A stretch of DNA of 45,694 nt, from the NCBI GenBank assembly GCA_031263155.1, contig JAISGK010000023.1:1-45694 (forward strand), read 5' to 3'. Origin of the DNA: Clostridiales bacterium (GTDB lineage Bacteria > Bacillota > Clostridia > Lachnospirales > WQUN01). Below the pieces are notes generated by a model. That model was not told where the DNA came from. It did not search any database and saw only the letters and a program-made list of their open reading frames with translations. The first letter of the stretch is position 1. Each line of letters starts with the position of its first letter. A program made the position numbers and the translations under genes. Shown piece by piece: positions 33,409 to 42,004 of this stretch.

Positions 33409-34695
33409 ATGTACAGGGTTTTGGTAGTTGACGACGAGCCCTTTATCGCCGATAGCCTCGCTTTCATGCTCGCAAACCAGCCGGAGCTTGAGCTTGAGGC
33501 GGTAAAAGCCTATTCCGCGCCGACGGCCATAGACATGCTGAACCACGCGGCATTCCATATAGTGGTGACTGACGTTGAAATGCCGGGGCAATCCGGGCTG
33601 GATCTGCTGCGGGAGATCCACGCGAAATGGCCGTCATGCCAGATTGTGTTTCTGACAGGGCACGATAATTTTCAGTACGCGCATCAGGCCATGCGGTACA
33701 ATGTGGCGCGCTATGTGCTGAAAAACGAAGGGGACGGCGTGCTGCTGGAAGCAATAGAGGAATGTGTCCGGCGCATAAAAAAAGAGCAGGCCAATACCAA
33801 TTATTTGCCCAATGTAAGCGCCTCAAACAATTACGCGGTCGAAAAGGGGAAACGTGAACTTATGCGACGGCACATGGAATCCCGCCAGGCCGCAAATAGC
33901 TTGACGGCGCAGTGGAGGGCCGCGCAAATATGCTTGAATCCAGACAGGGGCGTCATGCTCATGGCGGGATACGAGCGCGGCCATCTCAACGAGGATATGC
34001 TGGACACGCTACAGGCAATCGTCCACGCGAAAATCGGCCACGCGGTTTCCAGTGAAGTGTTACTGGCAAGCGAGAAACTGTGCATCTGGCTGATGCAGCC
34101 CGCGAGCAGGAGCGACCTCCCCCATGCCGTAGCCGCCGTAAAGGGATTGGCCGAGGAAATCCAAGAAGCCATAAAAATCCGCATGTCCATCCACATAACC
34201 TTCGTTTTTGCGGAAGAAGAAATCCCCTGGAGCGAGACGCCCGGACGGATCGCGTCGCTTCAGGACATTGCGCGCAGGCATTTAGGCGAACACCAGGGGT
34301 TAGCTTTGGCCAGCACATGCTTTTTTGAGGAACGGAATAAAGACCAGGATGCAGCCACTTCAGGCATCGCGTTTGTCAGGCGCGTGCTAAACCATATCCA
34401 GAATCATCTGGGCGACGACCTGTCCCTGACAGCCCTCTCCGAGCTGGTATATTTGAATCCGTCCTATTTGTCGCGGCGATTCAAAGAAATCACTGGCAGG
34501 AATTTGACAGATACCATCCTAAAGCTCCGCATGGAAGAGGCCTGCCGTTTGCTGAAAGGCACCGCCGATCGCGTGAAGAATATCGGCGCGCGGCTGGGCT
34601 ATGAATCCGCCGCCCACTTTTCCCGGATATTTAAAAGGGAGATGGGCATTGCGCCGCAGGAATACAGGGACGAATATGGCAGCAAAATACAGTAA
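33409..34695 (+). CDS. YesN-type response regulator with AraC DNA-binding domain
   Basis: A 428-aa protein. Receiver about 1-120 with the acidic pocket Asp8-Asp9, phosphoacceptor Asp55 (VVTDVEMPG), Thr83 (FLTGHDN) and Lys105 (RYVLKN). A linker/middle domain follows, and a C-terminal AraC double helix-turn-helix about 325-425 (DLSLTALSELVYLNPSYLSR, GYESAAHFSRIFKREMGIAP). AAGGAGG precedes the ATG. It is the partner of the kinase upstream and the likely activator of the importer and GH97 promoters, which share a motif. Confidence 0.93.
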   Translation: MYRVLVVDDEPFIADSLAFMLANQPELELEAVKAYSAPTAIDMLNHAAFHIVVTDVEMPGQSGLDLLREIHAKWPSCQIVFLTGHDNFQYAHQAMRYNVARYVLKNEGDGVLLEAIEECVRRIKKEQANTNYLPNVSASNNYAVEKGKRELMRRHMESRQAANSLTAQWRAAQICLNPDRGVMLMAGYERGHLNEDMLDTLQAIVHAKIGHAVSSEVLLASEKLCIWLMQPASRSDLPHAVAAVKGLAEEIQEAIKIRMSIHITFVFAEEEIPWSETPGRIASLQDIARRHLGEHQGLALASTCFFEERNKDQDAATSGIAFVRRVLNHIQNHLGDDLSLTALSELVYLNPSYLSRRFKEITGRNLTDTILKLRMEEACRLLKGTADRVKNIGARLGYESAAHFSRIFKREMGIAPQEYRDEYGSKIQ

Positions 34696-34701
34696 AAATG
34701 A

Positions 34702-34756
34702 AGCAAGGAACGTAAAAAGGTCGTTATATGCAAATTGGTCATAATTCATATATAAT
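34702..34756 (+). promoter_or_regulatory. ABC-importer promoter with the shared activator-like motif
   Basis: AGCAAGGAACGTAAAAA (34702-34718), TATGCA (34727-34732), 18-base spacer, TATAAT (34751-34756). It is identical in layout to the GH97 promoter at 29067-29121; 16 of the first 17 bases agree. Likely binding site of the adjacent YesN-type regulator (inference). Confidence 0.6.
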
Positions 34757-34798
34757 CGTTTATGAGAACCATATTTTTTGTTAGAAAAGAGGTTAATT

Positions 34799-36484
34799 AT
34801 GTACGCCAAAAAGAGATGGGCTTCCATCTGCGTTTCTGTTTTGCTGGCTGTCGGCGTTTTTACCGGATGCAGCGGCGCGCAAAGTAATGATCCCGACGCG
34901 CCTCAGAGCCAAACTTCCATCACTGCCACAGCGGACGCGGCATCGGATGGCGCAGCGGCGAATGTGGCGGCAAGCACTGACCCCTTTGGCAGATACGACG
35001 AGCCCATAACTATTTCCGCTGTCAAAAATCTAGGCGTAGCGCCCCTTGAATTCCCCGAGGGAGATTCGCTTGAAAACAACGTTTGGATGCGCTATTACAA
35101 AGATAACCTCAATATCCAGATCGACTGGCTTTGGAGTACGCTTGAATCGCAGTATGACCAAAAAGTCAACATCGCTATTACGTCAGGCGACATCCCCGAT
35201 TTAATGATGCTGAAAAACGCGAACCAGCTAAAAATGATGTACGAGAACGGCCAACTGTATCCGGTCGGCGACATTTTGGAGACCTATGGCGCTCCTTTCA
35301 CCAAGGAAGTGCTTAATTCCGACGGTGGTTTCGGCTTAGAGTCGGCGTCCTTTGACGGCGCGTTGTATGCCGTTCCGCATATTGAATCGGGTCTGATGAG
35401 TTCGCCGGTGCTGTGGGTGCGCACCGACTGGCTTGAGAAATATAGCCTCGCGCTCCCCACGACAAAAGAGGAATTTCTGAAAGTGTCAGAGGCTTTTTCC
35501 ACAGACGGCGCTTACGGGCTTGGCATAAACAAGGATTTGTTTGAAACCAACTACGCCGCGCTGGAAGGCTTCTTCAACATGCATGGCGCGTTTAACGACA
35601 CTTGGTTTGAGAAAGACGGAAGCCTTGTCTACAGCGACATTCAGCCAGAAGTCAAGGATACCCTTGAAATGCTCCAGTCCATGTACGCGAACGGCTGGAT
35701 TGATCCCGAATTTGGCGTCAAAAACACGGACAAGGTCAATGAAGATGTAAACGCTGGCAAGATTGGCATGATGTTCGGCGGTTTCTGGAACGCGGTAATG
35801 TTCAATCCCGCAAAAGTCGCCGACCCCACTTTTGAGTGGATGCCCGTCGCAATCCCGGAAGTCCTAAACGGAAGCGGCAAAGCCCAGGTTCCTTTCGGCA
35901 CCAAGTATTGGTATGCGATCAGCGCGGACTGCAAGAACCCCGAAGCCATTATCCGTATGCTCAACGTCCAGCTTGAGAAAGCCTACGGTGAAACTGCGGA
36001 ATCCATGGTGTTCAACATCACGCCTGAAGGCTACGGCCCGTTCAACTATAACATCTTTACCCTAGAGCCGCCGATGAAAAATTTCGTCGCCGCCGAGAAA
36101 GTCACCAAGGCCATCGAAACCGGCGATCCCTCCGCGCTCAACCTGGAGGAACTGAATTACTACGAGATGTCCTTACTCAGCCTTGGCGGCGACCATACCA
36201 ACAACAACTGGCACCAGCTGAAAATGTTCGGGCCCCTTGGCTCGCTGTCAGTTCAAAAGAGTTATTGGGACAGCGGCAACGCCGTGACCAACGCTTTCTA
36301 CGGCGCGCCCACGCCGACAATGGTGGAGAAGCTGTCCACTTTGAAAAAACAGGCGCTGACCGACTTCACGGCCATCATCATGGGCGGCGACATCAACGGC
36401 TTTGACACGTTTGTAAGCAACTGGAACGCTCTTGGCGGTGCAGATATCACAAGCGAAGTCAACGAGTGGTATACAAACAGGTAG
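34799..36484 (+). CDS. Sugar ABC transporter substrate-binding lipoprotein (LplA/YtcQ type)
   Basis: A 561-aa extracellular binding protein. Signal peptide with lipobox VGVFTGC (Cys20-23 region), then a low-complexity Ala/Ser/Thr/Asp linker, then the type 1 bacterial solute-binding fold (ITISAVKNLGVAPLEFPEGD, NIAITSGDIPDLMML). The size and the YesMN/permease context match LplA-like proteins that bind oligosaccharides. The start is ATG 34799 with AGAGG upstream; the TTG at 34778 lacks a ribosome site. Specificity is not readable; an alpha-galactoside is suggested by the neighbouring hydrolases. Confidence 0.9.
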   Translation: MYAKKRWASICVSVLLAVGVFTGCSGAQSNDPDAPQSQTSITATADAASDGAAANVAASTDPFGRYDEPITISAVKNLGVAPLEFPEGDSLENNVWMRYYKDNLNIQIDWLWSTLESQYDQKVNIAITSGDIPDLMMLKNANQLKMMYENGQLYPVGDILETYGAPFTKEVLNSDGGFGLESASFDGALYAVPHIESGLMSSPVLWVRTDWLEKYSLALPTTKEEFLKVSEAFSTDGAYGLGINKDLFETNYAALEGFFNMHGAFNDTWFEKDGSLVYSDIQPEVKDTLEMLQSMYANGWIDPEFGVKNTDKVNEDVNAGKIGMMFGGFWNAVMFNPAKVADPTFEWMPVAIPEVLNGSGKAQVPFGTKYWYAISADCKNPEAIIRMLNVQLEKAYGETAESMVFNITPEGYGPFNYNIFTLEPPMKNFVAAEKVTKAIETGDPSALNLEELNYYEMSLLSLGGDHTNNNWHQLKMFGPLGSLSVQKSYWDSGNAVTNAFYGAPTPTMVEKLSTLKKQALTDFTAIIMGGDINGFDTFVSNWNALGGADITSEVNEWYTNR

Positions 36485-36490
36485 GGTAAA

Positions 36491-37435
36491 ATGGATATGC
36501 CGCAAAAAATGCCCGTTCTGCCAATCGCGAAAAAGAAGCGGCGGGACGCCTGGTTGCGCAATCTGCCGCTTCACGCCATGCTTCTCCCCGCCGTGGCTTT
36601 GTTGTTTGTATATAGCTATATCCCGCTTTTCGGCAACGTGATGGCGTTTCAGCGGTTCCGCCCGAATTTGGGCTTTTTTCGCTCCGAATGGGTCGGGCTC
36701 GCAAATTTCAGGTACGTGTTCGCGTTGCCGGGTACCATGCAGGTTTTGTGGAATACTTTTTTTATCGCGGCTATGAAAATAATCGCGGGGATTGTCGTTC
36801 CGGTTTTTGTCGCCCTCTTGCTGAACGAAATGCGCAGCGCCCGCTGCAAGCGTATTGTGCAGACCGTGATCTACTTCCCCTATTTCTTGAGTTGGGTTGT
36901 GCTGTCCGGGATTTTTATCGACCTGCTGTCTCCGTCACAGGGCATTATCGGTCGCGTCTTTGCCGCAATGGGTCTGGAGCCTGTTTTCTTTCTGGGAGAC
37001 GCGAAAATTTTCCCATATACCATGGTGGCAACCGAAAGCTGGAAGTCGTTCGGATATGGGACAATCGTATACCTTGCCGCGCTCACGGGCATTGATCCCA
37101 ACCTTTATGAGGCGTCGGATATCGACGGCGCGAGCCGGTGGAAGCAGACGCTGCATATTACCATGCCGGGGCTTCGCCCGATTGTGCTGATTATGACGGT
37201 ATTGGCGCTGGGAAACGTACTCAACGCGGGCTTTGACCAAATTTTCAACCTTTACAGCCCGCAGGTGTATTCCACCGGGGACATTCTGGACACGCTTGTA
37301 TACCGGCTGGGCCTTGTGGACGCGCAATATGGCGTCGCTACGGCAGTGGGGTTGTTTAAGTCCGCGATCTCGTTTGCCATGCTTGCGATTTCATATATCG
37401 TCGCGTATAAATACACCGACTACCGGGTATTTTAG
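36491..37435 (+). CDS. Sugar ABC transporter permease (LplB type)
   Basis: A 314-aa inner-membrane protein with six predicted segments. The EAA loop is EASDIDGASRWKQTLHITMP, which docks the ATPase. The gene lies 6 bases after the binding-protein gene. No ATPase gene is present in the locus, so a shared MsmK-like ATPase encoded elsewhere is expected. Confidence 0.93.
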   Translation: MDMPQKMPVLPIAKKKRRDAWLRNLPLHAMLLPAVALLFVYSYIPLFGNVMAFQRFRPNLGFFRSEWVGLANFRYVFALPGTMQVLWNTFFIAAMKIIAGIVVPVFVALLLNEMRSARCKRIVQTVIYFPYFLSWVVLSGIFIDLLSPSQGIIGRVFAAMGLEPVFFLGDAKIFPYTMVATESWKSFGYGTIVYLAALTGIDPNLYEASDIDGASRWKQTLHITMPGLRPIVLIMTVLALGNVLNAGFDQIFNLYSPQVYSTGDILDTLVYRLGLVDAQYGVATAVGLFKSAISFAMLAISYIVAYKYTDYRVF

Positions 37436-37458
37436 GCGCTAACCCAGGAGGATGGCAA

Positions 37459-38361
37459 ATGAGGGAAGCTGCTAAAATGAGGAAAGCTACTGCGGGAATG
37501 CGCGCCTTCGCGGTTCTCAATTATCTGTTTCTTGCGGGCGTCGCCCTGACCTGCCTGCTTCCGATGGTCAACCAGCTTGCTGTTTCGTTCAGCTCAAGCC
37601 CGGCGGTGTCCGCCGGCAGAGTGTACCTGTGGCCTGTCGATTTCACATTGGAGAGCTATGAATACATGGCGGGCAAGCCGGAGTTTTTCAAGGCGTTCAG
37701 TGTATCGCTGCGACGTTTGCTGCTTGGCGTGCCGTTAAGCATGGTTGTATCGGTTTTGGCGGCATACCCCCTGTCGCGCCAGGTTCACGAGTTCAAGGCG
37801 AGAAAGTATTACATATGGTACTTTATCGTCCCCATGATGTTTTACGGAGGGTTGATCCCGTCCTACATGGTCGTCCGCAACACGGGGCTGATTGACAGCG
37901 CGCTGGCTCTCGCGCTTCCCTGCTCGATCAACGTCTTCAACATCATTCTTCTCATGAACTTCTTTCGCTCCATACCAAAGGAAATGGAAGAAGCGGCCGC
38001 AATCGACGGCGCGGGGCACGTGAGCACGCTGTTTCAGATTATGCTGCCGGTGTCCGCGCCGGTGCTGGCCACTGTAACCCTATTCTTCATTGTCAATCAC
38101 TGGAACGCCTGGTTTGACGGGCTTATTTACATGAACTCCCCGGCAAACTATCCGCTCCAGACCTATTTGCAGACGCAGGTGGTGAGCCAGGATATCCTGT
38201 CTACCGAGAGCCTGCGCGACATACGCCAAATCGCGAATATCTCTGACCGCACGGGCAAAGCCGCTCAAATATTCCTCGCCGCGATTCCGGTGCTGGCCGT
38301 GTATCCGTTCCTGCAAAAGCACTTTACCTCCGGCATCGTCATGGGCAGCGTCAAAGGATAG
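37459..38361 (+). CDS. Sugar ABC transporter permease (LplC type)
   Basis: A 300-aa permease with six membrane segments and the EAA loop EEAAAIDGAGHVSTLFQIML. AGGAGG lies seven bases before the ATG, 23 bases after the first permease gene. The end of the protein (KHFTSGIVMGSVKG) is the classical terminus of this family. Confidence 0.93.
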   Translation: MREAAKMRKATAGMRAFAVLNYLFLAGVALTCLLPMVNQLAVSFSSSPAVSAGRVYLWPVDFTLESYEYMAGKPEFFKAFSVSLRRLLLGVPLSMVVSVLAAYPLSRQVHEFKARKYYIWYFIVPMMFYGGLIPSYMVVRNTGLIDSALALALPCSINVFNIILLMNFFRSIPKEMEEAAAIDGAGHVSTLFQIMLPVSAPVLATVTLFFIVNHWNAWFDGLIYMNSPANYPLQTYLQTQVVSQDILSTESLRDIRQIANISDRTGKAAQIFLAAIPVLAVYPFLQKHFTSGIVMGSVKG

Positions 38362-38475
38362 GAGTTATGCCAAATGCCAGGATCGTCAGCTTTATATAGT
38401 CCAAATGTATCGAAAGGACGAGTGAATGAATCGCCAATGTCATTAAGCTAAGGAAATTCAATAGATAATTGGAAG

Positions 38476-38505
38476 GAACATGGTTAAAAGTCCATGTTCT
38501 TTTTT
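38476..38505 (+). terminator. Intrinsic terminator of the ABC-importer operon
   Basis: GAACATGG (38476-38483) and CCATGTTC (38492-38499) followed by TTTTTT. Confidence 0.9.
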
Positions 38506-38563
38506 CATAGAAACACTAGCCGACATTGCTGTGGGCAGCGTCCCCTACGGATGAACGGTAACA

Positions 38564-40198
38564 TCATACCCTCTTTCCTTCTTTTATCTGGCTAGATAGC
38601 GTGGCGTACTGCAACCTGTAATCGGAGGCGTTAATGCCCTCGTACTGCCTAAATACGCTGCGCAATTGTCTGCCGTCATCGAAACCTAGCTTTACGGCGA
38701 TCATATCGTCCGACAGAGTGGTTTCGCGTATGAGATTCTTTGCCTTATCCAGTCGCAGGCGCATAATGTAGTCGATCACGGGCTTGTTTTCGCGCTTAAT
38801 AAATAGACGGTTGATGTATTCGGGGGTTACGCCCAGTTCCGCCGCTATTTTAGGCAGGTTTATCGTCTCAAAATAACGTTCTTCGCAGATGCTTTTGGCT
38901 CGATCAATGAGTTCGTCATCTGTGCGCTCGTGATAGCGCACAATATAATCGCAGAAGTTTTTAAGGGTGCGGTCAAGGTAATTAAACGCCTCGTCTATGC
39001 CGCTCATTCTCAACAATTCGCTTGACGAAAAAAATGCGGTAAACCCGGATTCCATTGGTATGCCGCGTTCATTCACGCAACGATTTATTGATAACAAAAT
39101 ATTCATCGCCAGCTTGGGCAGCATATTTTCGGGCAAATGCCCCGCGTTTTTTAACGCGTCAAATATTTCTTCCAAAAGCTGGCGGCAGTAATCATATTCG
39201 CCTGTTACCGCCGCGAATACAAGCCGGGTTTCTTTCTCCATCGGGTACTTATATGTTAAAGCGTTATACTTTTCCACATAATGAATGGGTATAACACTGT
39301 CTTCGCCCAAGTGAAAGCGATAATGCAACGCGCTGTCCGCCTCGCGATAACTCACGGCTATTTCGGTTGGCAAGTCGTATGTCCTGCCCAGACCTATGGT
39401 AACGCGCGCGTTAATACGCTGAAATATCTCACCCTTGAGGCTTTCAAGCAATGAGATCGTTTTATCTATGTCTTCATAGCCCCCCAAGATGGCCGCGATT
39501 GTGTTAAAATCTGTAATCGCTGTTTCGATATGGTACTCTTTTAGTTGGTTGCGCGTGATATGGTCTATCTTAAAGCTGAGCATGTGTTTTTCGGTTTCAT
39601 CACGCGTGAGGATATGCTTCTTAAAATCATCTATTCGTATGATAAAAACTGCAAAGCCCTTGTCAAAGTCTATGCCAAAATAATCGAACGACCTGTATAT
39701 CTCCGCGTCATTATCGATATGCCCCAATAGCAAATCCCGCAATAAAATTTCTCGGTACGCGGGGAGCCGCTCGCGGTATTTTTCCTCAAGCCCCTGCTCA
39801 ACGCGCCTACTTTCATCTGATTTGTCAAAATAGCTAATCGCCGCGTGCAATACGCGAGAGAGATCCGCCCGGCGAAGCGGTCGGTATAGATATTCCAACA
39901 CGCCAAAATCGCGGCTATGCTCCATATGTTCGCTATCGTTATAATAGCCGTATACAATAAACCTCATATCAGGGTAGCGCTCGTGAATGTCGCGCATAGC
40001 GGCGTAACCATATTTTTCGAAGTAGCGAATATCCGCTATTATCAATTGCGGCTGTAGTTCTTTCACAGCGTCTATGATATCGCGGTTGTGGTCTGTAAGA
40101 GCCTCTACCACGCGAAGGTTAGCGAACGTGCCTTTTAGATAGGTGCGGATATTTTTTATATTGTCCTGATCGGTGTCCGCCAATAAAATATTAAGCAT
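38564..40198 (-). CDS. Orphan YesN-like response regulator with atypical receiver
   Basis: A 544-aa protein. Receiver about 1-115 with Asp8/Asp10 pocket and Asp56 (LIIADIRYF), but the usual Thr/Ser position reads IVYGYYND and the usual Lys reads YLYRP (Arg). A long middle domain about 130-420 with a GGDEF-like remnant feel (VTIGLGRTYDLPTEIAVSYR), as in many YesN/AraC regulators, and a C-terminal AraC helix-turn-helix about 440-530 (INLPKIAAELGVTPEYINRL, GFDDGRQLRSVFRQYEGINA). ATG 40198 is supported by GGAGG six bases upstream; the frame is open 37 codons further. No kinase gene is adjacent. Confidence 0.88.
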   Translation of the reverse strand: MLNILLADTDQDNIKNIRTYLKGTFANLRVVEALTDHNRDIIDAVKELQPQLIIADIRYFEKYGYAAMRDIHERYPDMRFIVYGYYNDSEHMEHSRDFGVLEYLYRPLRRADLSRVLHAAISYFDKSDESRRVEQGLEEKYRERLPAYREILLRDLLLGHIDNDAEIYRSFDYFGIDFDKGFAVFIIRIDDFKKHILTRDETEKHMLSFKIDHITRNQLKEYHIETAITDFNTIAAILGGYEDIDKTISLLESLKGEIFQRINARVTIGLGRTYDLPTEIAVSYREADSALHYRFHLGEDSVIPIHYVEKYNALTYKYPMEKETRLVFAAVTGEYDYCRQLLEEIFDALKNAGHLPENMLPKLAMNILLSINRCVNERGIPMESGFTAFFSSSELLRMSGIDEAFNYLDRTLKNFCDYIVRYHERTDDELIDRAKSICEERYFETINLPKIAAELGVTPEYINRLFIKRENKPVIDYIMRLRLDKAKNLIRETTLSDDMIAVKLGFDDGRQLRSVFRQYEGINASDYRLQYATLSSQIKEGKRV

Positions 40199-40299
40199 TA
40201 ACTGCCTCCGCATGTTTTTGTATATTATTCCTCTTCTTAGGATATTTATGTCGGATACCATTGAGCCAAGCAAAAAAATCATAGTGATTAACACAAAAT

Positions 40300-40341
40300 A
40301 AAAAGCCATCGCCCAAAAAATAATCCATTTTTGAACGATGG
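40300..40341 (-). terminator. Intrinsic terminator after the Cys-rich gene
   Basis: CCATCG (40306-40311) and CGATGG (40336-40341) with an inner CAAAAA/TTTTTG stem. On the minus strand it is followed by CTTTTTATTTTG. Confidence 0.7.
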
Positions 40342-40378
40342 TCCGCGAAGCAGATTTAGTATGTGAAGCAAATTTTAT

Positions 40379-40555
40379 TCACATAAAGAACGCCATGTCC
40401 GGCTCTTTGTACGACGATGATTCCATGCTGCAAGTGTGGTCGTTGCAATAGACGCAATCCTTGCAATCGTATGTGTGCATTGTGCGATATTCGCGCGCGA
40501 GGCTGCGATCCAGCGACTTGAAAGCATGGCACGATTTCATCTCATTATTATCCAT
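40379..40555 (-). CDS. Small Cys-rich protein (58 aa)
   Basis: A 58-aa protein not recognised. It carries CKDCVYCNDHTC, three Cys at two-residue spacing plus a fourth, and a Cys-His pair near the N-terminus (KSCHAF), so a metal or Fe-S site is possible. AAGGGG precedes the ATG by about 8 bases and a good terminator follows. It lies between the orphan regulator and the BofC-like gene, on the same strand. Codon pattern and flanking signals support a real gene; function unknown. Confidence 0.6.
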   Translation of the reverse strand: MDNNEMKSCHAFKSLDRSLAREYRTMHTYDCKDCVYCNDHTCSMESSSYKEPDMAFFM

Positions 40556-40671
40556 ACATAAGCCCCTTCTTTCATACCGCTATTGTGCCACGCTCGCCAC
40601 AAAATATACGCGCGAGCATGGATTTGACAATAGGCGGATATGACAGCCGCAGGTATTGTGTCCAAACCGCG

Positions 40672-41241
40672 CTAACTGTCATAGTCTTCCAGCGCTGCCG
40701 CCAATTCGCTCTTTCCTCCAATTTTAACGCCCTCACGCAAGCGCTGGCGCTCATCATAACTCAGCGAGCCTACAGGCATCTTGGTAACTTCCTGCAACAC
40801 CGACTCGCCTGCCTTCGTTTGAAAAAATACAGCGACGTAGTCATCCTTTATGCCCAGCAGGTAATACTCATCGTACCCTCCGGGAATGTTTTTGCGTAGC
40901 ACGAGCTGGTTGACCGTAAACTCTATTATTTCCCAATCAAAAAAATATCGCTCTATATCTTCTCGGGTAAGGTTCATCAAAAAATAGGGTGGGGTTTCAG
41001 TGCTGCTCTCTATACGATTTCCACTTTGATAATAGTACTCATACACAATCTTGCTGCCGGGGTGAATACGCAGAGGCGCTGGAGTTGGCGCGACAGTTGT
41101 TTCGGCGGGCGTCTCTGTAGTTATCGCGCGCGTCAGACCCTGGCTTTCCAATTTTGCGGTCGTGATGAGGTGTGCTATTACGAATCCAGCCCCGCACAGG
41201 GTAACTCCACAGCAGATAATCATCGCAAGAAGTTTTTTCAT
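40672..41241 (-). CDS. Membrane-anchored protein with BofC-like C-terminal domain
   Basis: A 189-aa protein. One N-terminal membrane segment (MIICCGVTLCGAGFVIAHLI), a Thr/Pro-rich linker about 35-55 and a C-terminal domain about 105-189. That domain reads YYLLGIKDDYVAVFF, EVTKMPVGSLSYDERQRLRE and ELAAALEDYDS, the pattern of the BofC C-terminal domain ('lg..dgyvavy..., i.v..Lp..d...l.eGi.v....eL...ledy.S'). BofC controls an intercompartment signalling protease during sporulation in Bacillus. A signalling role here is inference. The start is ATG 41241, after GAGGG. Confidence 0.7.
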   Translation of the reverse strand: MKKLLAMIICCGVTLCGAGFVIAHLITTAKLESQGLTRAITTETPAETTVAPTPAPLRIHPGSKIVYEYYYQSGNRIESSTETPPYFLMNLTREDIERYFFDWEIIEFTVNQLVLRKNIPGGYDEYYLLGIKDDYVAVFFQTKAGESVLQEVTKMPVGSLSYDERQRLREGVKIGGKSELAAALEDYDS

Positions 41242-41424
41242 ATGGTCATCCCTCATTAATCAATATTCCCATATGTATACATCTTAATGATAGCCACTGT
41301 TTACCAAAATAATTCACTCAATGGCAGCGCTAGATATATTTCGCTTTTTCGGCTAAAATTTCATTTCATGTAAAAATTATTAAAGAATAATTTCTTAGAT
41401 TTTATTACAAAATAATTACCAGTG

Positions 41425-41454
41425 TTTACAAGTAGCTTTTTTTCGGCGTATAAT
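41425..41454 (+). promoter_or_regulatory. Promoter of the 140-aa gene
   Basis: TTTACA (41425-41430), an 18-base spacer and TATAAT (41449-41454). It lies 45 bases before the start codon, in an A/T-rich gap. Confidence 0.7.
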
Positions 41455-41498
41455 GTACAATGTCAACGGTCACAATTTAACGTAAGGAGGTAATAAGA

Positions 41499-41921
41499 AT
41501 GACACAAGCAAGTATTGTTGGTGGTAATTTTTTAACATATTATATAAGCGAGATAATGCCTCGGATTCAATCTCTGGATATAACCCTTAAATCTATGGAC
41601 GAACCCATAACAATGCCCGAAGCCGCCATAGCATTATGCATAACTCTGGATGAATTGCGACATATAATGTCTGAATTGGGTATAGTCACTATTGACAAGC
41701 GCGCCATGTTGAAGCTAATGCGTTATGCCTCCAGCCCCATTTGCACCATGTACCAACGTGAATTGGAATGCGGCTCTCCGTTTGTTTACACGAGAGAGAA
41801 CATTGCGTACATATATGGGTTGCCACTTGACGCAGTTAACAAAGCCTGCGACGAATTGGGTATGGTGGAGCTAACTTCACTTACCATGCCCGAGCTGTTT
41901 AGCGCATTACACTTTGCATAA
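41499..41921 (+). CDS. Hypothetical protein with two related helical segments
   Basis: A 140-aa protein not recognised. Two segments look alike: MPEAAIALCITLDELRHIMS followed by ELGI (about 38-62) and TRENIAYIYGLPLDAVNKAC followed by DELGM (about 98-122). Each reads as a short helix-turn-helix-like unit. No signal peptide or membrane segment. AAGGAGG lies eight bases upstream of the ATG, a consensus promoter precedes it and a strong terminator follows, so it is a single-gene transcript. A DNA-binding or adaptor role is possible but unproven. Confidence 0.7.
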   Translation: MTQASIVGGNFLTYYISEIMPRIQSLDITLKSMDEPITMPEAAIALCITLDELRHIMSELGIVTIDKRAMLKLMRYASSPICTMYQRELECGSPFVYTRENIAYIYGLPLDAVNKACDELGMVELTSLTMPELFSALHFA

Positions 41922-41942
41922 CTTCATGCCTTGAAAAGCACG

Positions 41943-41993
41943 AAAAAGGAATTACGCACCCTCACCCAACTTTGCGTAATTCCTCTTTTTTTT
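41943..41993. terminator. Bidirectional intrinsic terminator
   Basis: AGGAATTACGCA (41947-41958) and TGCGTAATTCCT (41973-41984) form a 12-bp stem. On the plus strand CTTTTTTTT follows; on the minus strand TTTTTCG follows. It serves both the 140-aa gene and the efp operon. Confidence 0.92.
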
Positions 41994-42004
41994 GCTGTAC
42001 ACAT

